The translations under genes and the position numbers were made by a program. This document shows positions 49,005 through 56,685 of a DNA stretch of 64,000 bases, one piece after another. The notes under the pieces are model-generated. The model ran no database searches and was not told where the DNA came from. It worked only from the letters and a program-made list of their open reading frames with translations. Source of the stretch: Taklimakanibacter sp049323275. Its GTDB lineage: Bacteria > Pseudomonadota > Alphaproteobacteria > Rhizobiales > Aestuariivirgaceae. The stretch covers positions 62,001-126,000 of the forward strand of contig JBMOOM010000028.1 in NCBI GenBank assembly GCA_049323275.1, written 5' to 3'. Within the stretch, counting starts at the first letter, position 1. Every line of letters begins with the position of its first letter.

Positions 49005-49343
49005 TCAATCGCCTTCGCCGGGATTGGGCGAGAAATACTTCTCGAGCTTGCCTTCGACTCCGTCGAACTCCTTGGCATCGGGCGGCGCGTCTCTCTTAAT
49101 CGTGATATTCGGCCATTTCGGGGCATATTCGGTGTTGAGTTCCAGCCACTTCTCGAGACCGGGCTCGGTGTCGGGCTTGATCGCCTCGGCCGGGCATTCC
49201 GGTTCGCAGACGCCGCAATCGATACATTCGTCCGGATGGATGACGAGCATGTTCTCGCCTTCATAGAAGCAATCGACCGGGCAGACTTCCACACAGTCCA
49301 TGTACTTACATTTAATGCAGTTTTCCGTGACGATATAGGTCAT
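49005..49343 (-). CDS. fdxA: 7Fe-type ferredoxin FdxA
   Basis: 112 residues from the ATG at 49343. Two cluster motifs: CIKCKYMDCVEVCPVDCFYEG ([3Fe-4S] type, C-x7-C-x3-CP spacing) and CIDCGVCEPECP ([4Fe-4S]). The long C-terminal tail (LNTEYAPKWPNIT) is typical of the Azotobacter FdI / FdxA group. Low-potential electron carrier. The gene order helicase, S4 protein, fdxA, carD is common in Rhizobiales. Confidence 0.95.
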   Translation of the reverse strand: MTYIVTENCIKCKYMDCVEVCPVDCFYEGENMLVIHPDECIDCGVCEPECPAEAIKPDTEPGLEKWLELNTEYAPKWPNITIKRDAPPDAKEFDGVEGKLEKYFSPNPGEGD

Positions 49344-49393
49344 TCGCAACAATCCGTTCTTTATTCCGAACGCTCTATAGCAAGGCTTTAGAG

Positions 49394-49687
49394 CTAATGC
49401 AGCAGATTTTCCGACGCATCCGGGGCCGGGTCTGCCATGTCCTCATAGAGGGTCCGGGCTTCGCTGGCCGGGCCCCTGCGGGCACCGATCGCCAGCACCC
49501 TGATGACCCTCACCCGGCCATGGGCGGCCAGGGTGATGATATCGCCGGGAGCGACCTCCTGGGCCGGCTTGGCGACCTTGACCTTATTGAGCCGGACCTG
49601 CCCCTGCGACACTATGGCCGCCGCCAGGGTCCGGGTTTTCGCCATGCGGGCGAACCAGAGCCATTTGTCGATGCGCTGCCGGCTCAC
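49394..49687 (-). CDS. S4-domain RNA-binding protein (Hsp15-like)
   Basis: 97 residues. The S4 fold is clear: RQRIDKWLWFARMAKTRTLAAAIVSQGQVRLNKVKVAKPAQEVAPGDIITLAAHGRVRVIRVLAIGARRGPASEARTLYED. Resembles HslR/Hsp15, which binds stalled 50S subunits carrying nascent chains. Overlaps the helicase gene by 4 bp and so is translated with it. Confidence 0.9.
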   Translation of the reverse strand: MSRQRIDKWLWFARMAKTRTLAAAIVSQGQVRLNKVKVAKPAQEVAPGDIITLAAHGRVRVIRVLAIGARRGPASEARTLYEDMADPAPDASENLLH

Positions 49688-52600
49688 GTCTTATTGGCGA
49701 GTTGCGCCTTGAGCGCCCCCAGAACGGCGAAAGGCGAATCGGGATCCATCGGCTTTTCCGGCTTGCGCTCGGAGCGCTGAGGACGATGCGGCTTCTGGGG
49801 CCGCTGGCCGGGCTTGGCGGCGTCCTGCGTCTTGTGCTCGCCACGCTCCTTGCCGCGCCGATGACGATGCTGCTGCTGTTGCTGCTGAGGCCGGGCTTCG
49901 GGTTTCTGACGTTCGCGTCGGAAGGGGCCGGTATCCTTTGGCCACCAAACCTCGATTTCGACCTCCTCGGTGGCCGTCTCGGCCGGGGCAGCTTCGGCCG
50001 TGACCGCCGCTTCCGCGCCGGCTGCGGCGATCTCGGGTGTTTCGGCTGGAGCGTCGGCTTCCGAAGCTTCAGCTTCGGCCGGCGCCGGCGGAGGCTCGGC
50101 TTCCACGGCGGCTTCGATGATGGGCGCTGCCGTGGCATCGGCCGCGGCCGGAGCGACGGCTTCGCTCGCCGGCTCGGCGGGCGCATCGGCCATCGACGTG
50201 TCGCCAGCCGCTTCGGCGACGACGGGCTCGGCAGCCGCGGGGGGCGCGGCGCTCGTCACGGGCCGCTTCACCTTGCGCTTCTGCATGCGGAAATCGAGGC
50301 TGCGCAGAATGGCCTGGAACTCCTCGCCGGAGCAGCCGACCAGCGACATCATGTCGGGCACGATGCCGAAGCCGCCGCCCTCGATCGAGCCTGCCGGGCG
50401 CGGCTCCTCGGGAAAGCGCGGCCGCCAGAAGACGCGATCGCGGATCATGTCGGCGAGCCGCTCGAGCATGTCGATGCGCACGACGCGCGGTCCGCAGATG
50501 CGGTAGCCGCAGATGCCATAGAAGCCGCGCGGCGTCGAGCGGTCGAAGGGGGCGGAGGTGAGGCCCTGGCCCGGCGATTCCGGCAAGCTCTCGAGATCGA
50601 ACTTGCCCTCCTTGCCCTTCTCGAGCGCCCAGAGCAGCAGGCGCAATTGCGTCGCGGCGGGCTTCAGCAGCAGCGGCACGAAGATGTTGAAGGCGCCGAA
50701 GCGCACGCCGTATTTGCGCAAGGCGGCGCGCTCGTCCTGGCTCAGGCTCTTCACTTCCTGCGCCACCTGGTCGCGCGGCAGCACGCCTAGCGTCTCGACC
50801 AGGCGGAAGGCGATGCCGCGGCTGGTGCCGGCGAGGCCTTCACCTTCCTCGAGCTTGATCAAGGGCTCGATCACATTGGCGATGTGGCGGCTTAGAAACT
50901 TTTCCAGCCGCGCCTGCACCGCCTCGCGATCGGCGCCGGTCAGCTGGTCGTCGGCGATGATGACGATGCGCGGCTTGAGGAGCGCCGGTCCCGCTTCGAG
51001 CCTGGCGATCGGCGCATTCTGCCAGACGATCTGGCCGAGCCGCGTCAGCGACAGATCGGGGTCCGGGCAGGCGGCGACCGTCTGGGCGCGGCCGGCGATC
51101 TCGGTCGCCACGGCCTTCAGCGAGGCGGCCTTCACCGTCTTGCCGGTGGCGCCGTCGCCGCCATCGGGAATGAAGTGGAACCCCTTGATGCGGCCCACAT
51201 ACTCGCCTTCCACATGCAGGGCGCCATCTTCCTCAACCGTCGACATCAATTCTTCCTTTTGGGCCAAACGCCGCATGAGCACGCTCGTGCGGCGGTCGAT
51301 AAAACGCTGTGTGAGCCTTTCATGCAAGGCATCTGATAATTTGTCCTCAATTTCGCGGGTGCGCGACTGCCAGAAGAGCGGCGCTTCCAGCCAGTCGGTA
51401 CGGTTTGCCACAAAAGTCCAGGTTCTGACATGGGCAATCCGGGTGGACAGGGTGTCGATGTCGCCGTCGGAGCGGTCGCAATGCGCGAGCTGGCGGGCGA
51501 ACCAGTCTTCCGGAATGCGGCCCTTGTCGCGCGACAGGAACTCGAATATGCGCCCGACCAGAGTGGCATGCTCGCTGGTGCTGATATTGCGGTAGTCGGG
51601 GATCTGGCAGACATCCCACAAAAGCGCCACCTGGGCCGGAGTGGCGGCGAGGCCCGTGATCGCCTCGTCGCGGGCCAGGGTCTCGAGCGCCACGATGTCG
51701 GGTCCGGCCTGCGCCCGGGTCAGGCCTTCGAGGCGCGGAAAGAAGCCGAGGCTCCGCTTCAAGGCGTCGATGGAGCGGAAATCCAGGTCGCGGTTGCGCC
51801 ATTGGAGCACCCCCACATTGTCGAATTTATGGGTCTCGAGGCGCTCCACCGTGTCGGCGTCGAAAGGCTCGGCCTCGCCCGTCGTGCCGAAGGTGCCGTC
51901 ATTGAGATAACGCCCGGCGCGGCCGGCGATCTGGCCCAGCTCCGAGGGCGTCAGGTTGCGGTAGTGGAAACCGTCGAATTTGCGCGTCGCGGCGAAAGCG
52001 ACGTGATCGACATCCATATTGAGGCCCATGCCGATGGCATCGGTCGCCACCAGATAGTCGACATCGCCCGACTGGAAGAGGGCGACCTGCGCATTGCGGG
52101 TGCGCGGGGACAAGGCGCCGAGCACCACGGCGGCGCCGCCTCTCTGGCGGCGGATGAGCTCGGCCACCGCATAGACGGTCTCGGCCGAGAAGGCGACGAC
52201 GGCGGAGCGCCGCGGCAGCCGCGATAATTTCTTGGATCCGGCATAAGTGAGCTTGGAGAAGCGCGGCCGGGCGACGAAAGTCGTGCCGGGCACCAGGCGC
52301 TCGATGATCGGACGCATGGTGGCGGCGCCCAGCAGCATCGTCTCCTCGCGGCCGCGCCGGTTGAGCAGGCGGTCAGTGAAAATGTGGCCGCGCTCGAAAT
52401 CGGCGCAGAGCTGGATTTCATCGATGGCGAGGAAGTTCACATCGATATCGGAGGGCATGGCCTCCACGGTCGCCACCCAGAAGCGGGGGGCGGCCGGGAT
52501 GATCTTCTCCTCGCCGGTGACCAGGGCGACGGCATGGTCGCCGACCCGCAGGCGCACCCGGTCATAGATCTCGCGCGCCAGAAGGCGCAGCGGCAGGCCG

Positions 52601-52701
52601 ATCATGCCGGTGCCATGGGCCAGCATGCGTTCGACGGCGAGATGGGTCTTGCCGGTATTGGTGGGGCCGAGAACGGCCGTGACACTGCGGGAGGCGGGCA
52701 T
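49684..52701 (-). CDS. Suv3-like DEXH RNA helicase with long low-complexity C-terminus
   Basis: 1005 residues. The helicase core occupies about 1-500: Walker A LGPTNTGKTHLAV (11-23), motif Ia LPLRLLAREIYDR, DEIQ box FLAIDEIQLCAD (about 93-104), motif III LGAATMRP, motif VI QIAGRAGRYLNDGTFGTTGEAEPFD. The order and TNTGKT loop are those of mitochondrial Suv3-type RNA helicases found in alphaproteobacteria. After about 825 an Ala/Glu/Pro-rich acidic stretch is followed by a basic Gln/His/Arg/Lys region (QQQQQQHRHRRGKERGEHK) and a conserved DPDSPFAVLGALKAQL end. The tail is probably disordered and RNA- or partner-binding. Confidence 0.92.
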   Translation of the reverse strand: MPASRSVTAVLGPTNTGKTHLAVERMLAHGTGMIGLPLRLLAREIYDRVRLRVGDHAVALVTGEEKIIPAAPRFWVATVEAMPSDIDVNFLAIDEIQLCADFERGHIFTDRLLNRRGREETMLLGAATMRPIIERLVPGTTFVARPRFSKLTYAGSKKLSRLPRRSAVVAFSAETVYAVAELIRRQRGGAAVVLGALSPRTRNAQVALFQSGDVDYLVATDAIGMGLNMDVDHVAFAATRKFDGFHYRNLTPSELGQIAGRAGRYLNDGTFGTTGEAEPFDADTVERLETHKFDNVGVLQWRNRDLDFRSIDALKRSLGFFPRLEGLTRAQAGPDIVALETLARDEAITGLAATPAQVALLWDVCQIPDYRNISTSEHATLVGRIFEFLSRDKGRIPEDWFARQLAHCDRSDGDIDTLSTRIAHVRTWTFVANRTDWLEAPLFWQSRTREIEDKLSDALHERLTQRFIDRRTSVLMRRLAQKEELMSTVEEDGALHVEGEYVGRIKGFHFIPDGGDGATGKTVKAASLKAVATEIAGRAQTVAACPDPDLSLTRLGQIVWQNAPIARLEAGPALLKPRIVIIADDQLTGADREAVQARLEKFLSRHIANVIEPLIKLEEGEGLAGTSRGIAFRLVETLGVLPRDQVAQEVKSLSQDERAALRKYGVRFGAFNIFVPLLLKPAATQLRLLLWALEKGKEGKFDLESLPESPGQGLTSAPFDRSTPRGFYGICGYRICGPRVVRIDMLERLADMIRDRVFWRPRFPEEPRPAGSIEGGGFGIVPDMMSLVGCSGEEFQAILRSLDFRMQKRKVKRPVTSAAPPAAAEPVVAEAAGDTSMADAPAEPASEAVAPAAADATAAPIIEAAVEAEPPPAPAEAEASEADAPAETPEIAAAGAEAAVTAEAAPAETATEEVEIEVWWPKDTGPFRRERQKPEARPQQQQQQHRHRRGKERGEHKTQDAAKPGQRPQKPHRPQRSERKPEKPMDPDSPFAVLGALKAQLANKT

Positions 52702-53321
52702 ATTCTTAGGCCCTCACTTGATGCCCTGAAGCGCCCGGGTCAAGGGCCTCGGCCACGCGAAAGTGAGGTTCCGCGTAACCTTCAGATTCAAAGGCGAACA
52801 AAGCCTGTCCGAATCACCGACCAGGCCCCGATTCCGGCTTTGTTCCGTAGGCGGAGCATCCATTTCATTGCGTCAACTTTTTCCGCGGCGCGGCGAGCCT
52901 TCGTATGTTCGAGGCGCCGGGCCGAAACGAGGGTTAATTTCACCAGGCTGGGAGAGGCTCATGGTTACCAAAGCCTCACCCCGAAACCGGCAATTTCCGG
53001 TCGCCTGTTAAGAATCTGTTCCCCTTCCGGAACAGAGCGTGTCCGAATCACTCATTTCGCGATTTTCCACATTTGTTCGAATGGTTTAGCGCAATATCTT
53101 GTGGCCCGATGCCGGCCTGGCACAAGCGCGGTTCCAGCCGTTAAGGATTTCCCGGCAGCATTCAGGCGGGGCCATTTACCTTTCGTGTCAAAATGGGATT
53201 TGGTTTTTCCCGCACTGCGGCCATATGCAACCCGAAGAAAGCGCTGCGAAACTTGACGGGTGAGGGGCTTTGCCCTTATACGACCGGCCTCTTTCCGCGA
53301 ATTTGAGTTTGGAGCAGTGAA
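52702..53321. other. 620-bp intergenic region between the helicase and rpmB
   Basis: No ordinary gene seen. It contains a 12-bp direct repeat TGTCCGAATCAC (52806-52817 and 53040-53051), a possible 16-codon reading frame with a GGGAGAGG ribosome site (52961-53011), a hairpin TCTGTTCC/GGAACAGA at 53015-53036, and the rpmB promoter. The size is unusual for this otherwise compact core region. Confidence 0.6.
53253..53281 (+). promoter_or_regulatory. Predicted rpmB promoter
   Basis: TTGACG (53253-53258), 17-bp spacer, TTATAC (53276-53281). The ATG at 53322 follows after a leader of about 35 bases with GGAG before it. Confidence 0.6.
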
Positions 53322-53618
53322 ATGGCTCGTCGTTGCGAGTTAACGGGTAAAGGCGCCCAGGTTGGCAATAAGGTCAGCCATGCCAATAACAAGACCAAGA
53401 CACGGTTCCTGCCGAACCTGTGCAATGTCAATCTCATCAGCGACGCGATGGGACAGGGTTATAATTTCCGCGTCAGCGCCATCGCGCTGAAGTCGGTCGA
53501 GCATGCCGGTGGCCTCGATGCTTTCCTGGCCAAGGCCCGCGACGAGAATCTCTCGCTCAAGGCCCGTCGCCTGAAGAAGAGCGTCGAGAAGCGCGTGGCC
53601 GCCGAAAAGGCCGCCTGA
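53322..53618 (+). CDS. rpmB: 50S ribosomal protein L28
   Basis: 98 residues, usual for alphaproteobacteria. MARRCELTGKGAQVGNKVSHANNKTKTRFLPNLCNVNLISDAMGQGYNFRVSAIALKSVEHAGGLDAFLAKA is canonical L28. Single gene with its own promoter and terminator. Confidence 0.98.
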   Translation: MARRCELTGKGAQVGNKVSHANNKTKTRFLPNLCNVNLISDAMGQGYNFRVSAIALKSVEHAGGLDAFLAKARDENLSLKARRLKKSVEKRVAAEKAA

Positions 53619-53645
53619 TCCCCAAGGCGCTTGTCGAATTTGCAG

Positions 53646-53676
53646 AGCCGCTCCTTATGGGGCGGCTTTTGCTTTA
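53646..53676 (+). terminator. Rho-independent terminator of rpmB
   Basis: AGCCGC (53646-53651) pairs with GCGGCT (53662-53667), followed by TTTTGCTTT. It lies 27 bp past the rpmB stop. Confidence 0.8.
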
Positions 53677-53688
53677 TCATGGCTCCTC

Positions 53689-54348
53689 ATGACGAAGGAC
53701 CATCCGAAGCGGCATTCGCCGAAAGCCTCGCGTGACGGCGAGCCCGTCGTCCATCCGTCCGCGCAATTGCGCAACGCCAGGCTCGGCCGCTTCACGGCGC
53801 TTGCCGAGCGCGTGTCGTTCAAGGATTCCGAGCTCGGCGACTACTCCTATATCGAGCGCCATGCCGAGATCATCTATGCCGCGATCGGCAAATTCTGCGC
53901 CATCGCCTCCGATGTGCGCATCAATGCGCTCAACCATCCGATGGAGCGGGTGAGCCAGCACAAGATCACCTACCGGCCCAACGAATACTTCCTCGGCAAG
54001 AAGCTCGATGCGGGCTTTCGCGCGGAGCGCATGCTGAAGAAAGTGACGGTCGGCCACGATGTGTGGATCGGCCATGGCGCCATCGTCCTGCCGGGCGTCA
54101 GCATCGGCAATGGCGCGGTGATCGCCGCGGGCGCCGTCGTCGCCAAGGACGTCGCCGACTACATGATCGTGGCCGGCGTGCCGGCAAAGCCGCTGCGGCC
54201 GCGTTTTGCCGCCGATATCGCGCAGCGCATCGCGGCGCTCGCCTGGTGGGACTGGCCGCATGACCGGCTCGCCGACGCGGTCGACGACATGGCGGCGCTC
54301 TCGGCGGAAGATTTCATCGTCAAATACGAGAAACAGCCTGCCCCTTGA
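53689..54348 (+). CDS. Hexapeptide-repeat acyltransferase of the phosphonate-associated (phn) type
   Basis: 219 residues with a left-handed beta-helix: LGDYSYIERHAEIIYAAIGKFCAIASDVRINALNHPMERVSQHKITYR, then HDVWIGHGAIVLPGVSIGNGAVIAAGAVVAKDVADYMIVAGVPAKPLRPRF. The C-terminal ALAWWDWPHDRL..DFIVKYE block is what I associate with the hexapeptide acetyltransferases found in phosphonate (phn) operons, rather than chloramphenicol acetyltransferase. No phn genes are near, so the acceptor is uncertain. Confidence 0.82.
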   Translation: MTKDHPKRHSPKASRDGEPVVHPSAQLRNARLGRFTALAERVSFKDSELGDYSYIERHAEIIYAAIGKFCAIASDVRINALNHPMERVSQHKITYRPNEYFLGKKLDAGFRAERMLKKVTVGHDVWIGHGAIVLPGVSIGNGAVIAAGAVVAKDVADYMIVAGVPAKPLRPRFAADIAQRIAALAWWDWPHDRLADAVDDMAALSAEDFIVKYEKQPAP

Positions 54349-54373
54349 CATGCAACTGTTTGGTTGCATATTA
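54345..54373 (+). promoter_or_regulatory. Promoter with internal operator for the ArsR/SRPBCC operon
   Basis: A perfect -35 TTGACA (54345-54350) and a -10-like sequence ATATTA (54368-54373) flank an inverted repeat ATGCAAC-N6-GTTGCAT (54350-54356, 54363-54369). The operator fills the spacer, so ArsR binding would exclude polymerase. The expected start point (about 54380) is at or next to the first ATG, implying a leaderless or nearly leaderless mRNA. Confidence 0.65.
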
Positions 54374-54378
54374 AGGCG

Positions 54379-54699
54379 ATGAGCATGGACGCCGTATTCA
54401 AGGCGCTGGCCGACCCGACGCGCCGGCAGCTTCTCGACAATCTCCATGCGAAGAACGGACAGACGCTCGGCGCGCTGTGCGAGGAGATGAGCATGACCCG
54501 GCAGGCGGTGAGCAAGCATCTGGCGATCCTCGAGGAGGCCAATCTCGTGGTGACGTTCCGGCGCGGCCGCGAGAAGGAGCACTATCTCAATCCAGCCCCC
54601 ATCTTCGAGATCGCCGATCGCTGGATCGACAAATTCGAGCGCGGGAAACTGCGTGCGCTCACCGACCTCAAGAAAAATCTGGAAAAGGATGAGGAATGA
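54379..54699 (+). CDS. ArsR-family transcriptional regulator
   Basis: 106 residues from the ATG at 54379; the ATG at 54385 is six bases further and has AAGG at better spacing, so both are possible. ArsR winged helix: DAVFKALADPTRRQLLDNLHAKNGQTLGALCEEMSMTRQAVSKHLAILEEANLVVTFRRGREKEHYLNP. The metal-binding CVC motif of arsenic/zinc sensors is absent. Members of this type (paired with SRPBCC proteins) usually sense an organic ligand. Stop overlaps the next start (ATGA). Confidence 0.9.
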   Translation: MSMDAVFKALADPTRRQLLDNLHAKNGQTLGALCEEMSMTRQAVSKHLAILEEANLVVTFRRGREKEHYLNPAPIFEIADRWIDKFERGKLRALTDLKKNLEKDEE

Positions 54700-55157
54700 G
54701 CAAATCCGTCTTCATCTATGTGACCTATATCCGGACCACGGCGGAAAAGCTCTGGTGGGCGCTGACCGACCCTGAATTCAACCGGCAATATTGGGCGGGC
54801 GCCTATCAGCAATCGGAATGGAGGAAGGGGGCTTCCTGGACGATCACGCTCGCCGACGGCCGGACCTCCAATATGGGCGAAATCCTCGACATCGAGCCGC
54901 TGCGCCGGATCGTCATCCGATGGCGGCATGAAATCCCCGCCGATCTCAAGGCGGAAGGTTATACGCGCTGCCGGATCGAGATCGAGCCGCATGGCGAGGT
55001 GATGAAGCTGTCCATCGCGCATGAGAGCGAGACAGATGGTCCGAACAAGCTCATCGACGCCGTGTCGCGAGGCTGGCCGCAAATTCTCGCGAGCCTCAAG
55101 AGCCTGCTCGAAACCGGTGCAGCGCTGCCGCCCCTCGGATCTCAGGAAAAAACATGA
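54696..55157 (+). CDS. SRPBCC/AHSA1-like protein (copy 1)
   Basis: 153 residues, START/Bet v 1-like fold used for small-molecule or ATPase-activator roles. VYVTYIRTTAEKLWWALTDPEFNRQYWAGAYQQSEWRKGASWTITLADGRTSNMGEILDIEPLRRIVIRWRHE is the typical AHSA1 text. Co-transcribed with the ArsR gene, so it probably binds or processes the same ligand. About 60% identical to the next gene by eye. Confidence 0.88.
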   Translation: MSKSVFIYVTYIRTTAEKLWWALTDPEFNRQYWAGAYQQSEWRKGASWTITLADGRTSNMGEILDIEPLRRIVIRWRHEIPADLKAEGYTRCRIEIEPHGEVMKLSIAHESETDGPNKLIDAVSRGWPQILASLKSLLETGAALPPLGSQEKT

Positions 55158-55169
55158 AAGGGATGAAGA

Positions 55170-55631
55170 ATGAGCAAACCCAGCTTCGTCTATGTGACCT
55201 ATATCCGGACCACGGCGGAAAAACTCTGGCAGGCGCTGATCAATCCGGAGGCCAACCGGCAATACTGGTTCGGCGCGCATCAGGAGAGCGACTGGCAGAA
55301 AGGCGCTCCATGGCGGATCGTCTTCGCCGACGGGCGTGTCGCCGATACGGGCGAGATCGTCGATATCGATCCCCTGCGCCGCATCGTCATCAAGTGGCGG
55401 AACGAGCTCATGCCCGAACTCAAGGCCGAGGGCTATACGCGCTGCACCATCGCGCTCGAGCCGCAGGGCGCGCTGGTGAAGCTCACCGTCACGCATGAGG
55501 CGGAGCGCGAGGGCCGCCACAAGATGATCGATGCCGTGCAATCGGGCTGGCCGCTCATCCTCGCCAGCCTCAAGAGCCTGCTCGAGACCGGCAGGGCGCT
55601 GGAAGGCACCGATCGGCTGCCGGAAGACTGA
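55170..55631 (+). CDS. SRPBCC/AHSA1-like protein (copy 2)
   Basis: 153 residues, tandem paralogue of copy 1 with the same length and the same FVYVTYIRTTAEKLWQAL start and ADGRVADTGEIVDIDPLRRIVIKWRNE centre. GGGATGAAGAATG gives a reasonable start, 12 bp after copy 1. A recent duplication with some divergence in the ligand-facing strands. Confidence 0.88.
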   Translation: MSKPSFVYVTYIRTTAEKLWQALINPEANRQYWFGAHQESDWQKGAPWRIVFADGRVADTGEIVDIDPLRRIVIKWRNELMPELKAEGYTRCTIALEPQGALVKLTVTHEAEREGRHKMIDAVQSGWPLILASLKSLLETGRALEGTDRLPED

Positions 55632-55692
55632 GCGATCTCTCGTCCTGCGGGCAAGGGGCTGTCACACACGCAGCGCCGGAGGCGAGCTCTGC

Positions 55693-56685
55693 TCAAGGCT
55701 TCAGCGCGAATTGCAGGAGCAGCGTGCGCTGGAATTCCGGGCGGTAGTTGTTGTCGGAAAGCACGGTCACGCGGGTCTCGCCGTTGAGCTTCGACACCGC
55801 GATGCCTTCCATATTGTCGATGCGATAGAAAGGCATTCGGCCGGAGAAGACGAGGCTCGGCGCCACCGCACCGCCGGCGACGATGTCTTCCGTCCTGATG
55901 CGGCGGATGGCCATGCCGGGCAGACTGGTGCCGCTGAAGCTCCTCTCGACCGTGAGGACGTCGCCGTCGGGCAGGATGGCGAGATCGGTGATGGCGTAGT
56001 CCTCATATTGCTTGATCGCGAAATCGAATGCCTTCTTGCCGCCCCAAACGAAGGCGCGGATATCGCCGTTCCCGTCCTTGTTGAGCTCGGAGATGGCGAG
56101 GATCGACCCCGCCAGAGGACCCGACGCGAAGCGGCCGATCGATTCCAGCTCCTGATTGGACGGGCCCTTCGCCATCTCCCTGGGCAACTTCAGGTCCTTG
56201 AAGCGCGCCTCGAAGCCGTCCTTGCCCAGATCGTAAAGACCGGCGCGCGCCCGGCTCTCGAAGCCGACGATCACCTTGCCGTCGATGCGCATCGGCTCGA
56301 AGCCGGCGAGCGCCTCGGCGTCGCTCCTGACCTTGCCCTTGAAGGGCTTGCCGTCCGGTCCCAGAAGCGGCGCCATCACCGCGTCCTCAAGCCCCGAGAG
56401 ATGGCCGTCGGTATAGAGGAGGTCGGACTTGAACCAGAAGCCGCGGTCGGACACGGCAAGAAGGCCTTTGCCGTCGGCCGAAAGCTCGAGCGAGGACAGG
56501 CCGCCGAACCGCGGATCGTCGCTCGCGAGCTCGATGCCGCCCCGCCATTCGAGCCCGCCAAAGGTGACGAGCTGCGAGAACATGGTGAAGGACTTGACCG
56601 GCTGGGTGCGGACGCTGAGCGCCTCCTCCTGGGCGCCGGCGGGACCGGCGATCAACAGGAGGGCTGAGACCCAGAGCCATTTCAT
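55693..56685 (-). CDS. Esterase-like activity of phytase family protein, exported
   Basis: 330 residues with a signal peptide (LLIAGPAGA-QEEALS). Phytase-like (PF13449-type) beta-propeller text: GGLEWRGGIELASDDPRFGGLSSLELSADGKGLLAVSDRGFWFKSDLLY, SNQELESIGRFASG, RRIRTEDI and MPFYRIDNMEGIAVSKLNGETRVTVLSDNNYRPEFQRTLLLQFAL. Periplasmic; natural substrate not established. The start overlaps the cobT stop (TGATG), a placement often seen in Rhizobiales. Confidence 0.88.
   Translation of the reverse strand: MKWLWVSALLLIAGPAGAQEEALSVRTQPVKSFTMFSQLVTFGGLEWRGGIELASDDPRFGGLSSLELSADGKGLLAVSDRGFWFKSDLLYTDGHLSGLEDAVMAPLLGPDGKPFKGKVRSDAEALAGFEPMRIDGKVIVGFESRARAGLYDLGKDGFEARFKDLKLPREMAKGPSNQELESIGRFASGPLAGSILAISELNKDGNGDIRAFVWGGKKAFDFAIKQYEDYAITDLAILPDGDVLTVERSFSGTSLPGMAIRRIRTEDIVAGGAVAPSLVFSGRMPFYRIDNMEGIAVSKLNGETRVTVLSDNNYRPEFQRTLLLQFALKP

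Noticed and set aside
49867..49900. CTG/CTGCTG-type short tandem repeat
   Set aside because: It is the codons of the Gln run in the helicase tail, not a separate repeat or CRISPR.
52384..53256. 290-codon plus-strand frame crossing the start of the helicase gene and the following gap
   Set aside because: Half of it is antisense to the helicase, the other half has no family features or good ribosome site.
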